A stretch of 15,341 nucleotides of DNA, from the NCBI GenBank assembly GCA_038244055.1, contig JBBRTW010000134.1, positions 1-15,341 on the forward strand. The letters run 5' to 3'. Positions 6,991-13,391 of the stretch are shown in pieces. This DNA comes from DASPKW01 sp038244055. GTDB lineage: Bacteria; Planctomycetota; Phycisphaerae; Tepidisphaerales; Tepidisphaeraceae. A model generated the notes under the pieces. That model was not told the DNA's origin. It made no database searches and worked only from the letters and a program-made list of their open reading frames with translations. The position numbers and the translations under genes are program-made. How positions within the stretch are numbered: the first letter of the stretch is position 1; the number at the start of each line of letters is the position of its first letter.

Positions 6991-9042
6991 ATGTCCCGAA
7001 CTGATTCGAGCACCCCCACCCCGGCCGCGCCCGATCCGAACAAGAAGCCGGCGGCTCCAGCATCGTCCGCCGGATTGCGGCCCGCATCGTCGGCCGCGCC
7101 CGGGGCGCGCCCGGCGGGATTGCGCCCGGCGTCCAATGTTGTCGTTCCCGCGACCGGCGCGGCCAAGCCATTGGATGTCAGCGGCGGATCGGCCATGCCG
7201 GCGGGATCGGGCGGTGGATCGGCGAATCCGCCCAAGGCGCCTCCATCGGCGGGGGATGGCGCGGGCCGCAGCGGCGGCGGGGGCGGGTCGGCCTCATCGT
7301 CTGCCGCAATGCCCCCGATCGATCAGCTTCAGGGCCGGCCCATCGGGCGCGTCCTGACGAAGATGGCCAAGGTCACGCGCGAGCAGGTGGTCGAGGCGCT
7401 TCAGTTCCAGAAATCCAAGGGCGGCGCGGTCGGCCGGATTCTCATCGATCTGGGCTACGTCAGCGAGGCCGATCTGAATACGGCCCTGGCCGCCCAGCGC
7501 GGCTATGAATGGGTGAGCCTCGACGGTTTCAAGGCTGATCCCGCCGCCATCGGCATCGTCCCGGCGCAGATCGCCACGACCAACAAAGTGCTGCCGCTCT
7601 CCTACAACAAGGAGGCCAAGCTGGTCACCGTGGCCATGGCCAGCTACGAGAATTTCCAGGCGCTCGATGCCCTGCAGCAGCTCATGGGTCTGAAGGTCAT
7701 CGCCAAGATCGGCGACCCGGAACTGATCGAAAAGCTCGTCGCCAAGCATTACAACGCCGCCGGCGAATCGATCAACGACATTCTCGGCGAGCTCTCTTCG
7801 GATGATTCGCTCAAGGACCTCAAGGGCCGCGGCGAATCGATTGACCTCGATACCCTCAAAGGCGCTGCCGATTCCAACCCCGTCCGCAAGCTCGTCAATC
7901 TCGTGCTCCTCCAGGCCATCAAGGACAAGGCCTCGGACATCCACTTCGAGCCGTTCGAAACCGAATTCAAGATGCGCTACCGCATCGATGGCGTGTTGTA
8001 CGAAATGATGCCCCCGCCGGCCCACATCGCGGCCGCGCTTTCATCGCGCGTAAAGGTTATGGCCGGCCTGGATATCGCCGAGCGGCGCATGCCGCAGGAC
8101 GGCCGCATCGAGCTGAACGTCAATAACCAGCCGATCGATCTGCGCGTCAGCGTTTTGCCGACCATGTTCGGCGAGAGCGTCGTCATGCGCGTGCTCGACC
8201 GCGGCAACGTCAGCCTGGATCTCGATAAACTCGGCATGCGCGAGGATGACCTGTTGACCTTCCGCCAGCTCATCCGAAAGCCCAATGGCATCGTGGTCGT
8301 CACCGGCCCCACCGGCTCGGGTAAGACGACCACGCTCTACTCAGCGCTGCGCGAACTCAACGACATCACTACAAAGCTGATCACGGCCGAGGATCCGGTT
8401 GAATACGACATCGATGGCATCGTGCAGTGCCAGATCAAACCGGATATCGAGTTGACCTTCGCGAGAATTCTCCGCGCCATGCTGCGTCAGGACCCGGATA
8501 TCATCCTGATCGGCGAAATTCGCGACAAGGAAACGGCCGAAATCGCCGTGCAGGCCTCCCTAACCGGCCACCTGGTCTTCAGCACACTGCACACGAATGA
8601 CGCCCCCAGCGCCATCGCCCGTCTGCTCGATCTGGGCCTCGAGCCGTTCCTCGTCACCGCGACTTTGGAAGGCGTGTTGGCGCAGCGCCTGGTGCGAAAA
8701 CTCTGCGTGAGCTGCAAGACCGAATTCACCCCCAGCCTCGAGCAGCTCATGGAGCTGGAGCTTCGGCCGGAGGATGTGAAGGGCCGCAAGTTCTTCTACG
8801 GCAAGGGATGCGAAGCCTGCAACAACACCGGCTACCGCGGCCGCCAGGGTCTGTACGAGTTCATGCTTCTCGACGATGAGATGCGCGACCACATCATCCA
8901 GCACGCCAGCACGCAGGTACTCCGCGCCGAATCAAAAAAGCGCGGCCTGCGCACCCTCCGCCAATCCGGCCTGATGGCCATCTACGACGGCATCACCTCC
9001 ATCGAGGAAGTCGTCCGCGAAACCCTGATGGAAGAAGCCTAA
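6991..9042 (+). CDS. pilB: PilB/GspE-family type IV pilus assembly ATPase (second copy)
   Basis: This is a second extension-type motor of 683 residues. Residues 1 to about 107 are disordered and rich in Ala, Pro, Gly and Ser, with repeated GLRPAS-type words. An MshEN domain follows (about 108-250), then a linker and the ATPase core with Walker A GPTGSGKT (439-446), EDPVEYD, Walker B RQDPDIILIGEIRD, HLVFSTLHTND and the zinc site (CVSC then CEAC). All catalytic motifs are intact. The start at 6991 is supported by an AAGGA site seven bases upstream (6979-6983). It follows pilT in the same orientation and ends just before an inverted repeat. Having two PilB-like paralogues around one PilT suggests alternative extension motors, or one serving a different (T2SS-like) machine. 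No pilC, pilin or secretin gene is in view to decide. Confidence 0.92.
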   Translation: MSRTDSSTPTPAAPDPNKKPAAPASSAGLRPASSAAPGARPAGLRPASNVVVPATGAAKPLDVSGGSAMPAGSGGGSANPPKAPPSAGDGAGRSGGGGGSASSSAAMPPIDQLQGRPIGRVLTKMAKVTREQVVEALQFQKSKGGAVGRILIDLGYVSEADLNTALAAQRGYEWVSLDGFKADPAAIGIVPAQIATTNKVLPLSYNKEAKLVTVAMASYENFQALDALQQLMGLKVIAKIGDPELIEKLVAKHYNAAGESINDILGELSSDDSLKDLKGRGESIDLDTLKGAADSNPVRKLVNLVLLQAIKDKASDIHFEPFETEFKMRYRIDGVLYEMMPPPAHIAAALSSRVKVMAGLDIAERRMPQDGRIELNVNNQPIDLRVSVLPTMFGESVVMRVLDRGNVSLDLDKLGMREDDLLTFRQLIRKPNGIVVVTGPTGSGKTTTLYSALRELNDITTKLITAEDPVEYDIDGIVQCQIKPDIELTFARILRAMLRQDPDIILIGEIRDKETAEIAVQASLTGHLVFSTLHTNDAPSAIARLLDLGLEPFLVTATLEGVLAQRLVRKLCVSCKTEFTPSLEQLMELELRPEDVKGRKFFYGKGCEACNNTGYRGRQGLYEFMLLDDEMRDHIIQHASTQVLRAESKKRGLRTLRQSGLMAIYDGITSIEEVVRETLMEEA

Positions 9043-9044
9043 AT

Positions 9045-9143
9045 CGTAGCACGGGCATCCTGCCCGTGTCCGCGGCTTCCATTCATTGAAAACGAATTGC
9101 CGGCGTTCCACGCTTCCAACACGGGCAGGATGCCCGTGCCACG
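9045..9143. repeat. Dispersed-type inverted repeat with nested hairpins
   Basis: A perfect 21-bp inverted repeat (9049-9069 and 9119-9139) extends to 25 bp with one mismatch (9045-9069 and 9119-9143) around a 49-base spacer. Each arm is itself a hairpin: cacgggca, tcc, tgcccgtg. The element fills the gap between the second pilB stop (9042) and the convergent gene's stop (9146), so it could terminate transcription from both sides. Translated on the minus strand its ends read TGILPV and HGQDARAT, peptide words I recognise from spurious small ORFs in Planctomycetes and Verrucomicrobia genomes. That makes it likely to be a copy of a widespread repeat family. Confidence 0.85.
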
Positions 9144-9145
9144 GT

Positions 9146-10612
9146 TTAGATTTTGACGTAAATCTTCCTCCGGTACATCCACCAGCAGACCAGCCAGCAG
9201 AAGAGCAGGAAGAACGACGCCTCTACGATGGGGGCATACAGTTTGAGGTGCCCGCCTAACTCGTACACTTCCTGGCCGAAGTGCCGCCGCATGGAACCAT
9301 GAAACCACCCCTTGAGTGACATCGACATGGCATAGATGACGATCGAATTCGCCCCCACCACCATCAGCGGGTAGGCCCAGAACTTGAGTCGGGCGACATC
9401 GATGATCAGGTAGAAAATCGCCAGCGAGGCCAGCACCACGCCGGCGCTGAAGAGCGTCCATGAAGGCGTCCAGATCCGCTTGATGATGGGGCAGAGGCCG
9501 AAGTAATCCAGCGCCAATCCCGCGGCGATTCCGACCGCCCCCGCCAGCAGCAGCACGCCGAATTTGGCCCCCGCCGACCCGCGCCGCCGCACCCATTCCC
9601 CGGCCAGCAGCCCGAAGATCATCGTGGCCAGCGACGGCACGAAATTCAAAGTGACGTACCCGCCGCCGTTGTAATCGGCCGAAGTAACCGGCCCGCGCGG
9701 CTCCAGGAAACTGGCCCATCTCTCCAGAGTCCGCGCCGCGGTCTTGCCGAATTGCTGTTCATCGAAGCGCGGCGGAGGGGTGACGGGGTTGCGCGGGAAA
9801 AGGTTCAAGAACCACTTGTCGACCGCCGTGCCCAGATTCATATTCTTTTCCCAGTGCGAATTGAATCCATCGAGGCGCTTCCAGTCGGCCGGGAGATTGC
9901 GGATGGCCAGATCGAAATCCTTCGCCGGCGCGGGATAGAGCGCGAACGCCCCCCAGTATCCCGCCACGATGACCATCCCGACCGCAAACTGCCAGCGCGG
10001 CTTGAGCCACGCGATCAGGAATAAAAACGTGTAGCCCAGCCCGATCTGCGTCAGCACGTTGACGAAGGACCAGTCCGTGCGCGGCGGCGAATTGTTCCCC
10101 AGGAAAATCCCCAGCCAGATCAGCAGGATCGACCGGAAGATCGCGTGGAAAAGCATCCGCCCGAACGATTGCCCCTTGGCCCGCCGGCTCGCCAGCGAAA
10201 ACGCCAGCGCCGTCCCCACCATGAACATGAATCCCGGCTGGATGAAATCCCACAGCGTGAAGCCGCGCCAATCGCCGTGATCGGTCTGATGCGCCAGCTC
10301 CACCCACGTCGGCGTTTTCAGCTTGCTCAGTTCCGGCGAGGCGTCGAAGGATTTGACGACCTTCCCGATTTGCAGCCCCGCGGACACCATCAGGATCATC
10401 ACCAGCCCGCGCAGCGCATCCAGCGATACCAGCCGCGCCGGCGGCGCATCGGCCGCGTCCTGAGCGCCGGGGGATTCGGATTCGATCTCCACGCGCCCGG
10501 CCGCGCGGCTGGAAGCATCCTTCTCAACGGGCGTCAGCGCCAGAGGCTGGATGTCGCGCTCGAACGCCTGATCGGGATCGACGATTTCCGAATCGAATCC
10601 GCTCTTGGCCAT
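9146..10612 (-). CDS. HGSNAT/NagX-type (DUF5009) multi-pass membrane protein
   Basis: The family includes human lysosomal heparan-alpha-glucosaminide N-acetyltransferase and bacterial NagX/YeiB-like proteins, thought to acylate sugars across the membrane. The protein has about 60 polar N-terminal residues, the opening motif RLVSLDALRGLVM, and HGDWRGFTLWD followed by PGFMFMVG. His112 here matches the H-x-x-W-x-G His proposed as acetyl acceptor in HGSNAT. Later come NFVPSLATMIFGLLAGEW, a CPIIKRIWTPSWTLFSAG segment and about nine hydrophobic helices. I start at the ATG at 10612 because GAGG lies six bases upstream; another in-frame ATG at 10618 is possible. It stands alone, convergent with the pilus operon. 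The sugar substrate is unknown; a role in glycan or GlcNAc handling is inferred from the family only. Confidence 0.85.
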   Translation of the reverse strand: MAKSGFDSEIVDPDQAFERDIQPLALTPVEKDASSRAAGRVEIESESPGAQDAADAPPARLVSLDALRGLVMILMVSAGLQIGKVVKSFDASPELSKLKTPTWVELAHQTDHGDWRGFTLWDFIQPGFMFMVGTALAFSLASRRAKGQSFGRMLFHAIFRSILLIWLGIFLGNNSPPRTDWSFVNVLTQIGLGYTFLFLIAWLKPRWQFAVGMVIVAGYWGAFALYPAPAKDFDLAIRNLPADWKRLDGFNSHWEKNMNLGTAVDKWFLNLFPRNPVTPPPRFDEQQFGKTAARTLERWASFLEPRGPVTSADYNGGGYVTLNFVPSLATMIFGLLAGEWVRRRGSAGAKFGVLLLAGAVGIAAGLALDYFGLCPIIKRIWTPSWTLFSAGVVLASLAIFYLIIDVARLKFWAYPLMVVGANSIVIYAMSMSLKGWFHGSMRRHFGQEVYELGGHLKLYAPIVEASFFLLFCWLVCWWMYRRKIYVKI

Positions 10613-10692
10613 GTCCATCCTCGGGTCTGGATCGTCGCGGGTTTGCCGCGGGGTGCCTCCACCGGCCGGACAATCGGCCGCAGGGGCATCTC

Positions 10693-10723
10693 AATGTACG
10701 ATCTTAACCGGCGGATGTTTCAA
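10693..10723 (-). promoter_or_regulatory. Weak promoter candidate for the HGSNAT-like gene
   Basis: On the minus strand TTGAAA (10718-10723) and TACATT (10693-10698) are 19 bases apart, which is one or two bases longer than ideal. It lies between the stop of the upstream minus-strand gene (10753) and the start at 10612. Confidence 0.25.
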
Positions 10724-10752
10724 CGCCATGGAAATGATGCGCTCGGATGGGA

Positions 10753-11259
10753 TCAGGAAATATTGTGGAGGATGCCGTTCTGCGCGTCCTGGCTTTTCTT
10801 CAGGAGGTTGGCGGCCATCGCCGTCGCATTGTTGTGGGAACTCATCTGAGTCTGAAGCCGCAGGTTATCGACCTCCGAAGCATCCGATGGCGATGTTTGC
10901 AGCGCATCCATCCCCGGCATATTCACGCTCGACCGGCCGCCGACGATGATGATGCCGCTCTTCTCCGCCGATTTTCCGCCCACGATGATGATCCCGCGCT
11001 GGTTGGCCGAATTATCCGCGCCGAAAATCGCCCCCTTGTCCGCGCCGGGGAAGGACCAGTGCAGCGATGAAGTCCACGAGCGCGGGCCGCCCCGCAGAAC
11101 CCCGCCATCCGCGCTATTGACGCCGCCGCGCGATAATACGGCCGACTCAATCGCCATGCTGGGATTCACCGCCGATTTGGCCGCCCCCACGCCCGAGGCC
11201 GCATCGGTGACGTAATTCGTCGTCGATGCGCCCTGGGGGATGATGGATGAAAGATTCAT
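10753..11259 (-). CDS. Unrecognised 168-residue repeat protein beside the T6SS operon
   Basis: I do not recognise this protein. The start at 11259 is well supported by GAGGA six bases upstream. It has a Ser/Ala/Gly-rich N-terminus without a signal peptide or membrane helix. Three 13-residue repeats follow at 75-113 (KGAIFGADNSANQ, RGIIIVGGKSAEK, SGIIIVGGRSSVN), giving alternating beta-strand and Gly turns. The C-terminal amphipathic helix (about 129-168) is rich in Gln, Asn, Ala and Lys and ends HNIS. This helix resembles in pattern the C-termini of type III secretion rod/needle or flagellar axial proteins, but that is a similarity of style and not an assignment. Because it is divergent from the T6SS genes and lacks an export signal, it could be a cargo or structural partner of that system. 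It is preceded by a structured leader. Confidence 0.7.
   Translation of the reverse strand: MNLSSIIPQGASTTNYVTDAASGVGAAKSAVNPSMAIESAVLSRGGVNSADGGVLRGGPRSWTSSLHWSFPGADKGAIFGADNSANQRGIIIVGGKSAEKSGIIIVGGRSSVNMPGMDALQTSPSDASEVDNLRLQTQMSSHNNATAMAANLLKKSQDAQNGILHNIS
10921..11037 (-). repeat. Three 13-residue in-frame repeats in the small unrecognised protein
   Basis: Three consecutive 39-base units encode a G-I-I-x-G-G-x-S pattern. The second and third units are almost the same (GIIIVGGK/RS) and the first has diverged (GAIFGADNS). A short beta-solenoid or beta-hairpin stack is the simplest reading. Confidence 0.75.
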
Positions 11260-11295
11260 GGCATGTCCTCGGTGGCGTAGACATTCTTGTTCGCG

Positions 11296-11398
11296 GCGGG
11301 CGGGTGAGCGGGGTCATTCTTGACCCTCGAACCCGTCCGCTTCCTGAGAGCAGGATGGAACCTGACCTCTTCAGGGTTATCGTGGCAGGGCGGCCTGT
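11296..11398 (-). promoter_or_regulatory. Candidate structured RNA leader (four hairpins)
   Basis: Four hairpins lie side by side: a long imperfect one at 11296-11340 (10-bp outer stem 11296-11305/11331-11340 with one G-U pair, inner stem gggtca/tgaccc at 11311-11316/11321-11326), then tcctg/cagga (11342-11346/11351-11355), cctga/tcagg (11361-11365/11371-11375) and gcagg/cctgt (11385-11389/11394-11398, last pair G-U). On the minus strand a TAAAAT -10-like box (11411-11416) sits just upstream, so the structure would be the 5' leader of the gene starting at 11259, roughly 140 bases long. I cannot match it to a named riboswitch. The hairpins are also possible on the plus strand, so the strand is inferred. 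Confidence 0.45.
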
Positions 11399-11501
11399 CG
11401 TTGCACGGGTATTTTAGGATTTTTCAATTCGCCTTTTGTTAGCGCCGCCGATTTACCGTGCCGTGCCCCTCCCACCGCGACCCGCTCCCAGCGAATTCAT
11501 C

Positions 11502-11530
11502 TTGATCGCCCGATACCCCGCCTCTACGAT
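11502..11530 (+). promoter_or_regulatory. Sigma-70-like promoter for the T6SS operon
   Basis: TTGATC (11502-11507) and TACGAT (11525-11530) are separated by exactly 17 bases. The predicted start near 11537 lies 34 bases before the ATG at 11571, which is one reason for choosing that ATG over the upstream frame openings at 11436 and 11529. Confidence 0.5.
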
Positions 11531-11570
11531 GGACGCCCGGCCGCCCGCGGATCGGCCGGGAAATACAGCC

Positions 11571-12587
11571 ATGACCCCAACGGATACCTCCATTGCCCGG
11601 CGCATCGCCATCACGGCGCAGCGTTTACAGCAGGTGGAGGCGGATTTCGCCGAACAGCCGGTCGACAGTCGTCGGCAGTATCAGATCGATGAATTGCAGC
11701 GCGGGATGGCGCTGGTCCCCGAAGATCAGCGAATGGCCTTTCTGGATGAACTCGCCGGCCAGGTGCCGGGGCTGGAATATGTCGTGCAATCCTTCGCCCT
11801 TCTCGCCGCACCCGGCGGCTCAACCGGCGAGGCCGATTCGGGGGCTGCTCTCGACGGAGATCCCTTCGCTGCCGATGAAGCGCCGCCGGCCGCGCGAACG
11901 ACATCGCATACCCCGGCCGCCTCGCCCGCCGTCACGGTGTCGCCCGATTCGAAATCTGCCGCGTCGAAATCGCCCAATTCGAAATCAGCCGTGTCGAAAT
12001 CAGCCGCGTTGAAATCTGCCGCTGGAAATCCGGCGCTCGATTCGTTCGATCCCAAGTCATTGCGCGAGGCCCTTGGACTCGTCGATTCAGATGTGCTCAG
12101 CGCCCCGCGCGCTCTGGAGATGGTCGGCCCGCTGGTCAAATTCGTCTGCGCCCTCTCGCAACTGAGCTGGTCCACCTGGCGCACCATCGCGACGCACTCG
12201 GCCGTCCGCCGCAACGTGAACCTCGAAAAACTCCTCGCGAAATTCGTGGCCGGCGATTCATCCAGCGCCATCGACAACGTCGCCCATGAACTCGAGCGCC
12301 TCCGCCTTCTCACCGCCTCGCTCATCTGGGCCATCAGCCAGGCCGGCCACCATTTTGCGGCCAATCATCTTTCCAAATTCGCCGTCGCCGAAATCGAAGG
12401 CGCGGTAAACTCCGAGCCGGCCGGCGGCTGGTGGGGCTCCAAGCCGCGCGAAGTGCTCTACTGGCGAAAATATGTGGAGCTGTCAGAATCGCTTAGCCCG
12501 CTGGTGGTGGAATCATCGGTGCGGCAGTTGATCGTCGATCATACGGAGCAGTTGCTCAAGACACTCGCCAAGAGCGAGAAGAAGTAA
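11571..12587 (+). CDS. T6SS-operon protein, possibly TagH/FHA C-terminal-like without an FHA domain
   Basis: The 338-residue protein has an N-terminal helical region (1-70, rich in Gln, Arg and Glu), an Ala/Ser/Pro linker with five tandem SKSAA-type units (127-151), and a helical C-terminal domain (about 168-338) that contains WGSKPREVLYWRKYVELSESL. The late W/Y-rich helix after a KFAVAEIEGA segment resembles the arrangement at the C-terminus of T6SS FHA proteins (TagH/ImpI). No FHA domain, signal peptide or membrane helix is visible, so this is a tentative link. It is followed after two bases by tssL, so the products are almost certainly made together. The start rests on the promoter position; ATG at 11529 is the alternative. 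It could equally be a planctomycete-specific T6SS accessory protein. Confidence 0.7.
   Translation: MTPTDTSIARRIAITAQRLQQVEADFAEQPVDSRRQYQIDELQRGMALVPEDQRMAFLDELAGQVPGLEYVVQSFALLAAPGGSTGEADSGAALDGDPFAADEAPPAARTTSHTPAASPAVTVSPDSKSAASKSPNSKSAVSKSAALKSAAGNPALDSFDPKSLREALGLVDSDVLSAPRALEMVGPLVKFVCALSQLSWSTWRTIATHSAVRRNVNLEKLLAKFVAGDSSSAIDNVAHELERLRLLTASLIWAISQAGHHFAANHLSKFAVAEIEGAVNSEPAGGWWGSKPREVLYWRKYVELSESLSPLVVESSVRQLIVDHTEQLLKTLAKSEKK
11949..12023 (+). repeat. Five tandem 15-bp units in the T6SS leading gene
   Basis: Units of the form tcgaaatcagccgcg are repeated five times without gaps (11949, 11964, 11979, 11994, 12009) and encode SKSAA, SKSPN, SKSAV, SKSAA, LKSAA. The copies differ at only a few bases, pointing to recent slippage expansion of a linker. 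Confidence 0.88.
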
Positions 12588-12589
12588 TC

Positions 12590-13390
12590 ATGCAACTCGT
12601 CGAGCTGTGTGAACCGCTGTTCCAGTATGTCTGCTTACTCAATCGCTCCGCGCGCAAAGGCTCCGCCTCCGCGCCCAATCAGGTGCGGGCCGAGATTCTC
12701 GCCATCCTCGCCGATATTCGAAGAAAGTCGGCCGCCGACCCGCAGCTATCGAAGGTATTTGGGCCGACCGAAGTCGTCCTGGGCTATTTCGCCGATTCGA
12801 TGATCCGCAACAGCAGCCTGCCTTTTGCAAAACAGTGGGAGGACCTCGGCGCGGTCAAAGGCGCGGCCAAGGTCGATGGCGAAGAGAAATTCTTCGATCT
12901 CCTCGATGATGCCCTGCGCGATCAAACCCCCGCCGGCGTCGAGCAGCTCCGCGTCTTCTACAACTGCATCGGCCTGGGCTTTACCGGCTGGTATACCGGC
13001 CAGCCCGATCTCCTCCGCAAGCGGATGTTCGAGATTTCCGCGAAGATTCGCGGCGTGACTGAGTCGGTGCATGCCTCCCGCATCGTTCCCGAAGCCTACG
13101 AGCATGTGAACACCAATAACCTCATCGATCCCCCCGGCGCGAGCCTGCTCGGCATCGGCATCACTGTCTTCGGCCTCCTCGCGGTGGTATTCGCCGCCAA
13201 CATGTACCTCTTCACCTCCAGTTCGCGGAACCTGAACGATTCGGTGCAGCGGATCATCCAAAGCCCCGACCCCGCGCCGGCCGCCCCGCCAACGACCGCC
13301 CCTTCGACCGCCCCCGCCCCCGCGCCCGCATCATCGATCGGCCCGTCAACTGAGCCGGCGGCAACGGTTTCCACCGGAAGGGAGCCCTGA
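12590..13390 (+). CDS. tssL: TssL (DotU/ImpK) T6SS inner-membrane protein
   Basis: TssL, with TssM and usually TssJ, forms the membrane complex that anchors the T6SS baseplate. The 266 residues show the DotU fold: an N-terminal helical cytoplasmic domain with the ELCEPLFQYVCLL opening, then YFADSMI in the position of the family's YALCALIDE segment, EEKFFDLLDDAL, and the signature YNCIGLGFTGWY (124-135). A single C-terminal membrane helix follows (about 184-207). After it comes a periplasmic tail of about 45 residues rich in Pro, Ala and Thr; there is no OmpA-like peptidoglycan-binding domain, so cell-wall anchoring would need another protein. The family's usual acidic DE pair after the YALCA segment is not seen (DSMIRN instead), so this is a divergent member. 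It begins two bases after the preceding gene and ends one base before tssM. Confidence 0.85.
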   Translation: MQLVELCEPLFQYVCLLNRSARKGSASAPNQVRAEILAILADIRRKSAADPQLSKVFGPTEVVLGYFADSMIRNSSLPFAKQWEDLGAVKGAAKVDGEEKFFDLLDDALRDQTPAGVEQLRVFYNCIGLGFTGWYTGQPDLLRKRMFEISAKIRGVTESVHASRIVPEAYEHVNTNNLIDPPGASLLGIGITVFGLLAVVFAANMYLFTSSSRNLNDSVQRIIQSPDPAPAAPPTTAPSTAPAPAPASSIGPSTEPAATVSTGREP

Positions 13391-13391
13391 G

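Larger units (their letters stand above)
11260..11570. other. Divergent intergenic region between the repeat protein and the T6SS operon
   Basis: These 311 bases contain no convincing gene. An open frame upstream of the T6SS start runs back to 11436, but its first 45 codons are Pro/Arg-rich and would be cut by the promoter proposed at 11502-11530. The region holds the hairpin-rich leader on the minus side, an AT-rich patch at 11411-11440 and the plus-strand promoter candidate. Confidence 0.6.

Noticed and set aside
9039..9719. Minus-strand frame ending in HGQDARATI
   Set aside because: It overlaps the HGSNAT-like gene in another frame and its recognisable end is only the translated inverted repeat.
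10663..10680. Hairpin cggccg/cggccg with a 6-base loop as a terminator
   Set aside because: The six-base stem arms are themselves palindromic, common in such GC-rich DNA, and no T-run follows on either strand.
11320..11345. tRNA T-arm-like sequence (gggttcga on the minus strand)
   Set aside because: The flanking bases do not form a T stem and no acceptor, D or anticodon arms are present; the bases are used in the long hairpin instead.
11342..11376. Similarity to the SRP RNA core (gtcagg ... ggaagc on the minus strand)
   Set aside because: The order and spacing of the two words do not fit the SRP hairpin with its GGAA loop, and the words are taken up by separate small hairpins.
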